From Gnetum montanum (lineage: Eukaryota; Streptophyta; Gnetopsida; Gnetales; Gnetaceae): 42,952 bases of DNA. Shown here piece after piece: positions 32,801-42,099 of this stretch. The DNA is taken from assembly GCA_015680685.1 (NCBI GenBank), contig MNCI01013742.1:426208-469159 (forward strand), given 5' to 3'. The position numbers and the translations under genes were made by a program. Position 1 is the stretch's first letter; each line of letters begins with the position of its first letter. The notes below the pieces were generated by a model. It saw only the letters and a program-made list of their open reading frames with translations. It had not been told where the DNA came from and did no database searches.

Positions 32801-33066
32801 TTGATTTCCTTTTCTCCATGTACTCTTATTTCCGTATTTGTAACTTTTGATTCATCGTCCACTTTCATTTCCCTCTCTGTTTTTCCCAGTTTTTCTTCAT
32901 TGATTTGCTTTACGTTTTCTTCCAGATTTCCAGACTCTATCATTACGTTTTCAATATTCCGGCTAGAAGTTTCTGTACCAACTGCTTCCTCAGCATCTTC
33001 AAATACCTCCGTATTATCATCCATAGAGTCATGAACTTTCTTGTCAGAGTCGGTATGACTAGCCAT
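29831..33066 (-). CDS. Glutaredoxin-like, DEP and DUF547 domain protein (six coding exons)
   Basis: The only intact gene here. Coding exons are 33066-31603, 31432-31377, 31278-31045, 30956-30665, 30276-30080 and 29984-29831. All introns are GT-AG and phases match, giving 798 residues. Residues 1-270 are charged and probably disordered, with imperfect E(K/R)EIK repeats at about 75-155. A glutaredoxin-like fold lies at about 330-414 (GRIILYTCSENPHC, then VPQLF and FGG), a DEP domain at about 450-522 across three exons, and DUF547 at about 590-798 (KLAFFVNLYNMMIIHAI, GGYAYSLSAIQNGILRG, HFALVSGSRSSPAIR). This architecture is a known land-plant family of poorly defined role. DEP domains often mediate membrane or protein contacts. 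The glutaredoxin active site is unusual: the usual CxxC reads NPHC, with another Cys at 337. The start is the first ATG after the leader intron. Confidence 0.93.
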
Positions 33067-34200
33067 GATTCCCAAGCTCCTGATGGCAGCAAAAATATGT
33101 AATCGTAATCCAAGAAAAGACAATTTACGTGTGAATAAAGAAAACATTAATGGATTTGAAAACATAGAAAAGCCTAACAAATACAGAATATGGTTAAAAT
33201 TTAAAATCTACGGAAATGGAAAAAATTACTATGAAGACACATCTATAACAAAAGAAAAGAGAACAATTTAAAAATCCCATTTACATCATCAAACATTTAA
33301 ATCAGAAATTAATTAGATGTCAAAGAGAAACGTTTATTCAATAAATAGATATCGTAAAAACAAACAAATTTCAATAAATTTAAAAATAATATATAGAGAT
33401 CCAGATACAACAAATACATGATAAAATCCTCATTTACCCAATGACAAAAATGAAAATTGGACAGAATATACATACAAACATCAAATGCGAAAACGGTTTT
33501 CCTCTGTCCAAAACTCGCGATGTAAATAAAAAAAATTAAGAAGCAAAATAACAAACACATGGCATGCTTCGCTTGTTGACAAATTCGAGAACAAAAATAA
33601 AAACAGGACAACAACAAAATAATGGAAATAATCTTGACAAAAAACCAATAAAAGAAAACAACCACCAATATTCTATGAATAAGCATTGCGCAACAGCCAA
33701 TTGCGATTTCCATGAAATTCTCAACGAATCAAACCAATAACAAACCAAATTCTGAGATGGAAAAACAAGCAAAGAAGGGCAACTACCGCATAGATACATA
33801 CAAACCGGAGAAGGGAAGAATGCGAAAGAGCGCAAGGAATGTCTTTTGATGCGTGCCTGTGATGATAATGCTATGCAATAATCAGCAGAAACATCACGAA
33901 ACAAATGTAAATAATTTATCTTACCTTGCCTTGCCTTGATTTGACTTGACGTGGCCAAACGCTATTAATAGCACGATGATGACGACAACAACAAACAAAA
34001 TGATGTTGCAGAATTTCAACCGCTATGCCGAGACGAAGGAGATTGCCAAAGCGACAACAGGAACTCGCTCTGAATCGGGATTCTAAATCTGAATTGCAAT
34101 CGCAATTGCAATTGCAACAACAGTAGCAGGAGTCAGTTGAACCTGATTCAACGCAGCAGCATAAGCGAACGCAAACGGAAATGGAAATGGAAATGGAAAT
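33067..34200 (-). other. 5' UTR: leader exon, 845-bp leader intron and short uORF
   Basis: The leader exon runs from a start near 34200 to a good donor at 33925/33924 (CAAG|GTAAGAT). The acceptor at 33080/33079 (ATCAG|GAGC) puts 13 bp of leader before the ATG. The leader exon contains a tandem TTTCCA-type hexamer (about 34177-34200), a CAATTG-rich stretch (about 34095-34120) and one upstream ATG followed after four codons by a stop (34162-34148). Frames inside the intron (33309-33713, 33536-33958) are regarded as chance. Confidence 0.65.
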
Positions 34201-34227
34201 AGCAAATGTAAATGGAATACCAACCTT

Positions 34228-34235
34228 GTTTTATA
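34228..34235 (-). promoter_or_regulatory. TATA box of the DUF547 gene
   Basis: TATAAAAC on the minus strand within CTGCCTATAAAACAAGG, about 300 bp upstream of the leader donor site. Transcription would start near 34200. The surrounding sequence is less AT-rich than its neighbours (GGCGCAAAATC, CCGGGGGCAAAATCC). Confidence 0.6.
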
Positions 34236-34299
34236 GGCAGATTTTGCGCCAAGACAGGGGTAGGATTTTGCCCCCGGTTTATCGGCATAGCACACTAAA

Positions 34300-35200
34300 T
34301 TAATTGTGTTAGCAGTTGTTGGATTTGGGCTCTTGACTGCTTGGCTTCCTCATCTACATATGCTCATCCTCATCATCTTCTCAATACAGCCACAACACAA
34401 TATCCTCCTCTCACGTTGCTGCTTCATTGTTCCTTGTTTATTTATTTTTTAGGAAAACAATATTGGTGGTGGGCACCCTCCCATCCTTGTTTGAAATTTT
34501 TCATCGCTTTCTTTCTTAAGTTTAAGTTTTATTGTCAAACTTTTCCCCACCTACACAAGTTTTTTTTTTTCTCTCTCTCTCTCCTTGAACTCCCTTTTCC
34601 AAGGTTTGATGATTCAATTTTGATTGGTTCACTTTCATAATTTCCAAATTTTTTTAATGGTATTTTTGAACAACTATTTTCAAAAAGGGAATTATGAGTT
34701 TAATATTTACCTTTATTTATGGTACGGTAGTAGTGCATTAGCTTTGTAGTGGGATATTATTATAATAATGAGCTATATGGTGGAGCTTCCTTGTTTGAAA
34801 TAATAATAAAAAAATTAATTGCTATTTACAATTAGTAAGCATTGGTAAGCATGTTGTTTTATCAAATTGTGCTTAGTTAAAGCTCAGGTTCTAACAACTC
34901 TTTACATTTTGTTGGGACAAGGTTAGGATGATCATGATCATAATGATAATAAAGCATTGGTAAACATGTTGTTTTGTTTGTAACATGTTGGAAGTTTAAA
35001 TTGTGCTTAGTGAAAGCTTAGGTTCCAACAACTCTTTACATTTTTCATGGAATAGGTACTTACAATGTTAGTACTTTTTAAGAATAATTTATTTAATACT
35101 CTTAGACAAGCAAATATGGTGTTAGCTTAGAATGTGAACTAAAGAGCCATAGCTTTTCATATTCCTGCTGCACACATAAAAAGGCCAAACACAACCAAAT
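34300..35200. other. Intergenic region upstream of the DUF547 gene
   Basis: Contains a T-run followed by a CT microsatellite (about 34561-34583) and a duplicated block. No gene is seen on either strand. The frame at 34341-34640 is not protein-like. Confidence 0.55.
34837..35044. repeat. Imperfect direct duplication of about 75-95 bp
   Basis: AGCATTGGTAAGCATGTTGT...AACAACTCTTTACATTTT (34837-34910) is repeated at 34952-35044 with a 20-bp insertion (TGTAACATGTTGGAAGTTTA). The copies share TTGTGCTTAGT(T/G)AAAGCT(C/T)AGGTT(C)TAACAACT-like blocks. Confidence 0.8.
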
Positions 35201-35277
35201 GCAGAATGGGAATGGGAATGGGAATGAGAATTCCATTTCCATTTTGTCTCCATCTTCGTCTACAACTGCTGTTGCAG

Positions 35278-35517
35278 GCCACTTGGCCCAACCAAATCAG
35301 CTTCGATGATGCCAACTTCGGAGCTCTGCCAAAGTGTTGGAAAGGCACCTACGATGGTGGCCCATGCTTCAACTGCAATAACAAGCTCATTGGCATGCGC
35401 TTCTTCAACCAAGGTAGCAATAAGGCAGTAGGCCAATTGCCCCTTGCTGCATCCTTGCTTAACACTAAGGGCCATGACATGCACACATCATCGACAATCA
35501 TAATACAAATTTTGTTA
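35278..35517 (+). pseudogene. Subtilisin-like serine protease (subtilase) fragment
   Basis: The frame reads TWPNQISFDDANFGALPKCW, then KGTYDGGPCFNCNNKLIGMR and, near the end, GHDMHTSST. Plant subtilases (S8 family, secreted proteases) show WPES..SF.D.G.GP.P..WKG.C..G..F..CN.KLIGAR and GHGTHTAST at the same spacing, the last including the catalytic His. Only this roughly 80-residue piece is present. The Asp and Ser regions are absent, HGTHT has become HDMHT, and the frame ends at a stop at 35518. It is a gene fragment, perhaps captured by a transposon or left by a local duplication. Confidence 0.78.
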
Positions 35518-35520
35518 TAA

Positions 35521-36600
35521 TAGCTAAAAGATTCCTTCATTTAGATTTCTTTTTTTTAAGATAAAATTTATATATGAATTAGGCCAATATGTTTCTTAAG
35601 TAGCTTTGTTTGAATGTATGTTTTAAACATAAAATTTTGCAAGTAGGGGTAGGATGAGGGGTAGAGCCAGAGGCATTCAAGGAAAGACAGTAATGGCTAT
35701 AGTTGAAGCTGCAGCCTGAGGAGAAGGGTCTTCTGAAGTTTTTGTGTCAACAATAGCCTTTGGTTATTGGAATCTCTTTCTAGAAACAAACTTTCTGCTA
35801 GTCTCTTTATGTGTGTTTTTGTTAATTTTTTATAGTAAATTGTAACATGTTGAACATTACATTTTGATGATTTTGTGCAATTTTCATAGTTTCACTTCAA
35901 GCTGAGCTCTTCTGTCATTAGTACTTAGCATGCCTTCCTATACATTTGCATTCCCAATGCAAAAACATTCCAAAGTTTGGTTCTATTCTTTTTTCAATGC
36001 TTTCTGCAGTGGCAGGGAATTTTGAAATTGTAATTTTCTACTACTATATTGAGTAATCTTTTTTTGCTACACCCTTTTTCAATGTAAAAGAACATTTGTA
36101 AGTTCATTTTCTCTTTATCTCATTGTATATTTTGTGTAGGTTTTATCATTTCTATGGCTGTGCTTTGAAATTCAGCAGTTACCATGGACTAGATGCATTC
36201 AGTTGTTACGATTGTGACTTCTTTTTAATTTGCAATATGCATTTTAATAAAATGCAAAAGCGTTAGCATTTTTGCTAGCACATGAAAATTATTAGCCAAT
36301 TCGAGATGTCGACCTGACTTCGATCATAATTTTAACAATTTTTCTTGCTTATTGGGAGGACTTAAAGAGTTCAAATTTGATAATTTCTTCTTACCTTCTT
36401 GTATGCAGTGACGCCTTTTCTTTATGTACATATTCTTTGATTGATGAAATCTAATGGATGATATGGTTGTTAACCTAGTAAATTTTAAAAACAAGAACTT
36501 CTGCACCTTTGGTAGCCTAGACCCTGGGGAGATCTTTGGCAAGATCATGCTGTGATGATCCTAGCTAATGCTGAGGGAAACGATGACGAGCTCTCTGCCG
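35521..36600. other. Intergenic AT-rich sequence, no feature seen
   Basis: No protein-like frame, RNA gene or terminal repeats were recognised on either strand. Confidence 0.5.
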
Positions 36601-37165
36601 ACGCACATGTCTTGCCATAATCATAAATAACCAATTATTTATAAATCTCCCCTAGCCAAAGAGTCACTACAGGGGAGCCAATGATTATATTTATCTCGGC
36701 TATTCATAATCTTGGTTATATATAATGATATATTTATAATCATGAACATAATTGATTATATATAATGATTATAAACATTTCATCATAAATAAAGTCGACT
36801 ATTTATAATCATTTCATTATATATATCTTATGGATAATGTTAACTGAGATATAATCATTATGGGTTAGCATTATGAATGAATAAATAATATCTTTAATAT
36901 TATGGATTATGAGTAATATTTCATCATATCTTGGCTTTTTTTATTATGAAATGTTTACCGTTCGAATGAATCTTATAATCCATAATATCTTAGATTATAA
37001 TTATGGATTATTGCTCTAATTATAATAATCTCATAACATTTATTGGATTCCACAATAATTATAATATAATAATTATGAATGAGGTGTTAGCATTATTCAT
37101 ATCTTGTCCATTGTAACAATAATGTTAATATACAAAAGTCCATGATATAATAATAACATTATTTA
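36600..37165. repeat. Very AT-rich tract with ATAATTATAA-type palindromes
   Basis: Dense short inverted words (ATTATATATAATGATTATAA, TATAATCCATAATATC, ATTATAATTATGGATTATTG) that could fold in many ways. It may be an old MITE cluster or a low-complexity expansion. No unit length could be fixed. Confidence 0.5.
36654..36679. repeat. 26-bp segment identical to 37447-37472
   Basis: The 26 bases starting AGCCAAAGAGTCACTACAGG occur here and again inside the second tandem unit about 790 bp downstream, without a mismatch. The AT-rich tract is thus enclosed by copies of the same sequence. Confidence 0.85.
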
Positions 37166-37282
37166 AGCATTTGTAACGTGAATTTTTATATCTCCACGAA
37201 TGAATATGCATTACAAATATATGNAGCATTTGTAAAGTGAATTTAAGAATCTCCACGAACGAATATGCATTACAAATATATG
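37166..37282. repeat. 58-bp direct duplication separated by one n
   Basis: Copy 1 is 37166-37223 and copy 2 is 37225-37282, equal in length with only a handful of differences by eye. A single n at 37224 separates them. This is either a tandem duplication or two overlapping contig ends joined without merging. Confidence 0.88.
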
Positions 37283-37303
37283 TTGCAATGCCAATTTAGT
37301 TTG

Positions 37304-37545
37304 ATCTCTTTGTATTCCCTCATGCACATGGAAGCTAAAGAATTAGTGTGGGGGAGTTGAATCTCTACTCGATTAATGCCCCCTAACCCCTGAGCTTCCC
37401 ATTCGTCTCTTTGTATTCTCTCACATGCACGCACCACATGCATGGGAGCCAAAGAGTCACTACAGGGGAGCCGAATCTCTATTTAATTCACACCCCCTAA
37501 CCCTTGGGCTCCCCATTCATCTCTTTGTATTCCCTCCACATGTAG
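37304..37545. repeat. Tandem units of about 100-114 bp
   Basis: Units start with (A/C)(T/G)TCTCTTTGTATTC(C/T)CTC at 37304, 37404 and 37518 (the last partial). Each complete unit contains GGAG(C/T)(C/T)-AAAGA(A/G)T-like, GAATCTCTA and CCCCCTAACCCCTGAGCTTCCCAT-like blocks. Copies are about 75-80 percent alike by eye. Confidence 0.8.
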
Positions 37546-37775
37546 GGCCTGACGTGGGTAATAATGAATATTTATTATTATAAACGGTGGGTAATATTGA
37601 ATATTTATTATTATTATAAATGGTGACGATTATAGTTACAGTGACGATTATAATCATGGAAACGGTTAAGATGATGACGGTTACGGTGTGATGCAGTATT
37701 TAAGGATATTGAACTTAGGCATCATGTTACAAGATTAAGAGGTGCAATATTGAAATTCATGCATTTTTAGAAACA

Positions 37776-38390
37776 TGGATCCTGCTGCTATTAATCCCAA
37801 TAGAGAAGGTGAAGAACACTTTCTTCAAGATCAACAACAACAACCATCTACTGCAAAAAGTAGTGAAACAACTATCTACTACAACAAGTAATGCAATCTC
37901 TACTTATGTGTGAATGTGCAAGGGTAATTCTTACAATTAACCTTAGGCCTGAAGCAGGATTGATGAATGGTGCACTTAGCATGATTCACAATATTATGTA
38001 TCCTTAAGGTAAATAGGCACTTGCATTACTATTATATGTTATTGTTGATTTTGACTCCTACATTGGATGTGCCTTTGATAATGGTAATTTCCATCATGTG
38101 CCAATTGTACTTGTGGTCCGAGGAGCATCTCGTTAGTCACTATTACGGTTGGCATGGGCCATGACTATTCATAAATCTCAAGGAAAGACACTAAATAAGG
38201 CTACCATTCACATTGGTTCAAGAGAAGTTATGGGTCTAAAGTTGGTTGCATTATCTGGAGTCAAGACCATTGATTCTTTAAAGATTCATCCTCCTTTTCA
38301 TGTGCAAAGATACAGAAAGATTTTAGATGCTAAACATCTCCAAAGTAGAAATGCACAGGAAGTTCATTTTGCTTAGTTGGAGAATTAGGC
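37776..38390 (+). pseudogene. PIF1-like helicase C-terminal fragment
   Basis: From about 37920 the frame reads LTINLRPEAGLMNGAL, then IVDFDSYIGCAFDNGNFHHV, and from 38149 (after one stop) LAWAMTIHKSQGKTLNKATI and HIGSREVMGLKLVALSGVK. These are late motifs of superfamily 1B PIF1-type helicases (N..GL.NG, the LAWA.TIHKSQG motif and the V.LSRV region). The Walker motifs are absent, so only the C-terminal third is present. Many plant copies belong to Helitron transposons, whose Rep-helicase carries such a domain. No Rep domain is visible, so Helitron origin is a guess. A short frame from 37776 (DPAAINPNREGEEHF) is not recognised. Confidence 0.75.
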
Positions 38391-38567
38391 ATATTGAGTT
38401 CACACTTATCATTGTATTTTGCCTTTTGCTCAATCCTATTATACAGCTCTGTAATGTTTGTTGCAATAATTGTGCAATGTATTCCTTCATCAACATATAT
38501 GAAATATATAAACTTTTATTTTAACTAATTTATGTTTACTAGTATATATTATTTGGAATGCAAATAG
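38391..38567. other. Spacer between helicase fragment and E5 LTR
   Basis: AT-rich, without recognised features. CTAGT at 38540-38544 would suit a Helitron 3' end, but no preceding hairpin was found. Confidence 0.4.
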
Positions 38568-38584
38568 TGATGATAACTGATGGG

Positions 38585-38674
38585 ATGCGATATCGCATGG
38601 GCCCGTGCATCCCTTGCGATATTGCGTACGCGATATCGGGTCTTCCCCTATGATATCGCATATGCGATATCGCG
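38585..38674. repeat. Palindromic GCGATATCGC-type array in the E5 U3
   Basis: GATAT(C/T) cores occur at 38589, 38618, 38632, 38652 and 38666. ATGCGATATCGCAT (38585-38598) is a perfect 14-bp palindrome. GATATCGCATATGCGATATC (38652-38671) is a perfect 20-bp palindrome. The array ends 15 bp before the TATA box. It may bind a dimeric regulator or form cruciforms. Function is inferred from position only. Confidence 0.82.
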
Positions 38675-38689
38675 GTGCGCCGTCATATC

Positions 38690-38697
38690 TATAAATA
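38690..38697 (+). promoter_or_regulatory. TATA box of the E5 LTR
   Basis: TATAAATA followed by AGAGGCGG, 18 bp after the 20-bp palindrome and about 178 bp upstream of AATAAA. The E2 LTR has the same TATAAATA at a matching distance from its AATAAA. Confidence 0.75.
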
Positions 38698-38867
38698 AGA
38701 GGCGGCTCTCCCTTGTTTCATCATCCTAGGCTTAGACCGTAGTGAAACTTTGGCATATTGATCACTCCATAGATAGAATATTTTCCATGTGCCCGCAGTA
38801 GGAGTCCTAAAGTGAACGGATCTTTATTCGAGCAAACATTGTACCTGAACACAAGTTTATGTACGGC

Positions 38868-38873
38868 AATAAA
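38868..38873 (+). terminator. LTR polyadenylation signal AATAAA
   Basis: AATAAA within GGCAATAAAGAC. It is conserved in the E2 LTR (12091-12086, minus). It marks the R/U5 side of the LTR. Confidence 0.6.
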
Positions 38874-39420
38874 GACGAGCTTCTTGGATAAACCTTGCAA
38901 TGCATGGAATAGGCTAATTAGGACTTTTATTTATTGTTATTTACTATTTTCCATTTACATGCTTTATTAGGAGTTAAATCTTTCTCCACCCTTCTCTCCT
39001 AGTTAAGTGCCTCAGTACGATCGCTTTCAGCACGTGCGTTACGCATGGTGATCCTAGCAATGACTAGCGTTTGGTAACCACGGTTGCATTGGTTTAGGGT
39101 GTGTACGGTAAGTGGGAATGGATGCTGACGCTAGGTTAATTCAGACTTAGTTAGTTAGTTAGAGTTAGTTAGTTAATCTCATCAACCCTTCACCTCGATA
39201 GCATAGGAGATAAAACCGAAAAAGACATAAAAATCATATACCTCGGACTTACTTAACCATACATTGTGACAACTACAAGTAAGTCTAGGAAGACAATGAA
39301 TAATTAACCTTAAGTGTTCCATGAGGTGTGTAGGCATTTAGTCTGCGGAGTTCGACCTGATCACGCGTGTTACGCTCGTATTCATATGGTTGAGTATAGG
39401 GGTACCGCGTCACTCATCAT

Positions 39421-39438
39421 TGGCATCATTGCCGAGGA
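39421..39438 (+). promoter_or_regulatory. Primer-binding site of E5 (tRNA-Asp type)
   Basis: TGGCATCATTGCCGAGGA starts two bases after the LTR end. It matches 14 of 18 bases of the plant tRNA-Asp complement TGGCGCCGTTGCCGGGGA. All four mismatches are transitions (G to A or C to T). Confidence 0.75.
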
Positions 39439-39565
39439 CTAAGTGTTTGTGCACTAAGTAGAACATAGGAAATCATTCACATCATTGGGAGCTTAAATGA
39501 ATCCTTAGGGTTAATTAAACGAAAAAATTATATAACGGTTAATCAGCACATTGAATTAAACTAAG

Positions 39566-42007
39566 ATGTCTTATTCTCACAAGAGCAACTCACCACCTAG
39601 GGACAATACAAAGAATAGTCGGCAATCAGAAACACATAACCTAAATCCGTCGATTCCTCAACAATACCGAGTGGTATATGCTCATCCTGATGAGTACATA
39701 CCAGACTTTACTTTTATCCTCCATCAAGATGAACAGATGTGCTAGAGAGATTTGCAAGGTAACATAGTGTTACCTCCGGCCCGTGTAGTCCCCAACATGC
39801 TCCTCCGTGCTTTGGTACAAATCGGCATGACTCAGCTCTATGCTGAATACGTTGCCGTAGATTTTGACACAAGGGATTATCATCCCATAGAAGCACAATG
39901 TATGAGGGACTCAAGGCAAGAGAGCCAACATACACTGTTGAAGGGCAAAGAGGTCCTGCACGTCCTAAGTGAGATCAGAGATGGTGAACCACTTATAACT
40001 GGTTCTCTATCGAAAGATGTTCCCCCTCCTAACAAAAGTGAGGAGGTGGGGTATCAGAACTTACGCTCCATGATACACAACCTTGGTTCTAATCCCCATG
40101 AACACCAATTGTTCACTGAGGGAACAAAAACATATGACAAGGACAGGCACTTGGATTGTCATCACGATCGGGGCCGAAGCCACAGAAGAGAAGACAAGAA
40201 ACATCGTCATGGCGATGGTTCTCCTTATTCTTCCCCTTCTTCACATCGTTCACCCTCTCCTTCCACATCAGGGCGTAGTCATAGAGAGCATAATGGTGAG
40301 GATAGAGGTAGGCGAAATGAGAGACCTCGACGAGAGATTCAAGAGAGAGGACAAGGGCATGAATGAAGGGAAAGTAGGGAACAACGTAGATATCATAGAC
40401 ATCATGAAAGAGACGATCATGATGAACCCCTACTTGCCACTGGAAGCATGCTAAATATAATAGAGGCAGTTAGAATCCCAACAAGGCATTTAAGAGATAG
40501 TCAGATTAAGCGTTTAGACATGAAAAATATCCCACGCTTTAAAGGGGGATACAACGCGAATCCGCAAAATCATTTATAGGCATTCCATGATGCCTGCGCC
40601 TTGCAAAACATAGAGAACGAGTGGCAAAAACTCAAGTTGTTTCCCAGGACACTCACAAAGGAAGCAGAGAGTTGGTACCAGTCCTTAGAATTGGAAACCA
40701 TCAGGAGGTGGAGTACGATGTCAGAACTCTTCAACGATAAGTACCAAACATACTCCAGAGTGTCTAACTTGTGTAAGCAGATCCAAGGATGGAAACAAGG
40801 TATTTACAAACCCTTGGATGCTGCCATGGGCTACTACTACGCATTGTTACATCGTTGCTCGGGCCATGGTTACGCACAACGGGATCAACTTTGCCACATC
40901 GTAGATGGGCTAAGACATGAAACTAGGAGAACCCTTGGGACTTATGCCCAAGGGAGATTATCAGAACTTAGATCCCATGAAATTCATTGATTGTTGGAGA
41001 AAGTAGCCAAACAAGAAGGTGAGCTACAGAAAAGGGAAAGTTTGGAAGAATACAATTGTGATCCCTCTCTTCGAAAGAAGGGAGTGAAATTTTGTGATGA
41101 AGAGGATGAGTCATCACTCGAAGAGTTGGTGAACAGAAAAATCTTGCCGATTCAAAAGCTAACAACATAAGTATCGGCTAAGGTGGATCAATTGTGGGAT
41201 TCCTTAGACTCTAGACTTGAAACTGTCCTGAAAATCATAGAGGAGTCTAAGGAGGAATGAAGTAGTGACAAGAACAAGACAAAGCGGAGAGATTCAGGCC
41301 TTGCACATAACAAGGGTAAGGGAAAAATTACTATCTTCAATGAGTTTGTGGATTCAGACACAGATGATGACGGTGGATGTGAGATCTGCCAATATGACCA
41401 TCCTAAGGGATGTTGTCCAATCATCTCACATCTACAGGAGTTTGGGGTGTATGCACTTAACTTGAGAATCAACAAACGACAAACACCCCGAAGGTTACCT
41501 TATCCTCAAGGTACCCCAAGGCAGTTCCACCAACCATTAACATACTATCCAAGTGGAACTCCACCACAACCCATTGGGCAACATCAGCAGTGGCAATACC
41601 CATAGTCATGGTGGAAGCCATCACTGAAACATCAATACCCTTACCGGCAACCTGATCCTTATGGCTATTATGTGCAGCAGCCGGTTTCTCCAAGTGACTC
41701 TATGGGTCACACAACTCCCCAACATCACTACCAAGTTTGGGAGTATTTTAGAAGGACTCCTTCTCCTCCGGGAGGCACCCCACATACCTACCATCCTCCT
41801 AATCCATCCACACCTCTTCCACCAGTAGTTCCCATAACACCTCCTACTCCAACAATGAAAGGGGAACTCCCCACTCAATCGCAGCAACGCAACACTATGA
41901 GACCCATAAACATTCAACCCGCTGCTGGTTCTGACAACTGCAAGAAAAGAAGACCTTTTTTCAGAACCAAAAGCCCAAGAAAAGCTCTCACAACAACAAG
42001 CGGTTGA
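39566..42007 (+). pseudogene. Retrotransposon gag polyprotein (E5), nearly full length with stops
   Basis: Starts at ATG 39566. A stop (about 39741) interrupts the conserved DEQMC/RDLQGNIVLP block, after which the same frame is open to 40366. It covers the Ser/His/Arg-rich part (HRHGDGSPYSSPSSHRSPSP). A frame change follows. The capsid-like part is open at 40601-40990 (LFNDKYQTYSRVSNLCKQI, LLHRCSGHGYAQRDQL). The knuckle-like CEICQYDHPKGC motif is at 41377-41412 within an open frame (41348-41605), and the proline-rich tail is open at 41672-42007. Total length of about 800 codons is large for a plant Ty3/gypsy gag, as in E1 and E2. Confidence 0.85.
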
Positions 42008-42099
42008 GTCTAGGTACACTCCTCCAACATACAAGACTTCGGAGCTTCCTTCAGTCCAACAACAAAGCTATACGCATACGGTTATGTTAATGCATACCA

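Larger units (their letters stand above)
38568..39419 (+). mobile_element. 5' LTR of E5
   Basis: An 852-bp LTR beginning TGATGATAAC and ending CACTCATCA, with TGATGA/TCATCA inverted termini, immediately followed by the PBS. It contains a palindrome-rich U3 (38585-38674), a TATA box (38690-38697), AATAAA (38868-38873) marking the R region, and a long U5 that includes a TTAG repeat (TTAGTTAGTTAGTTAGAGTT-like, about 39147-39175). It aligns with the E2 LTR across R and at the U5 end. CpG content is clearly higher than in E2's LTR, suggesting a younger or less methylated copy. Confidence 0.82.

Noticed and set aside
32516-33034. 172-codon plus-strand open frame
   Set aside because: Mirror image of the Glu/Lys/Ser-rich minus-strand coding exon. 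Ser/Phe/Leu-rich composition is the expected shadow.
33309-33958. Open frames of 134 and 140 codons upstream of the DUF547 coding start
   Set aside because: They lie in the leader intron bounded by good GT-AG sites, and look like chance frames in AT-rich DNA.
35157-35540. Minus-strand open frames across the subtilase fragment
   Set aside because: The plus-strand reading has a clear run of subtilase motifs, so the opposite frames are shadows.
38540-38544. Helitron 3' terminus (CTAGT) after the helicase fragment
   Set aside because: No stem-loop immediately upstream and no matching 5' TC end. A five-base match is expected by chance.
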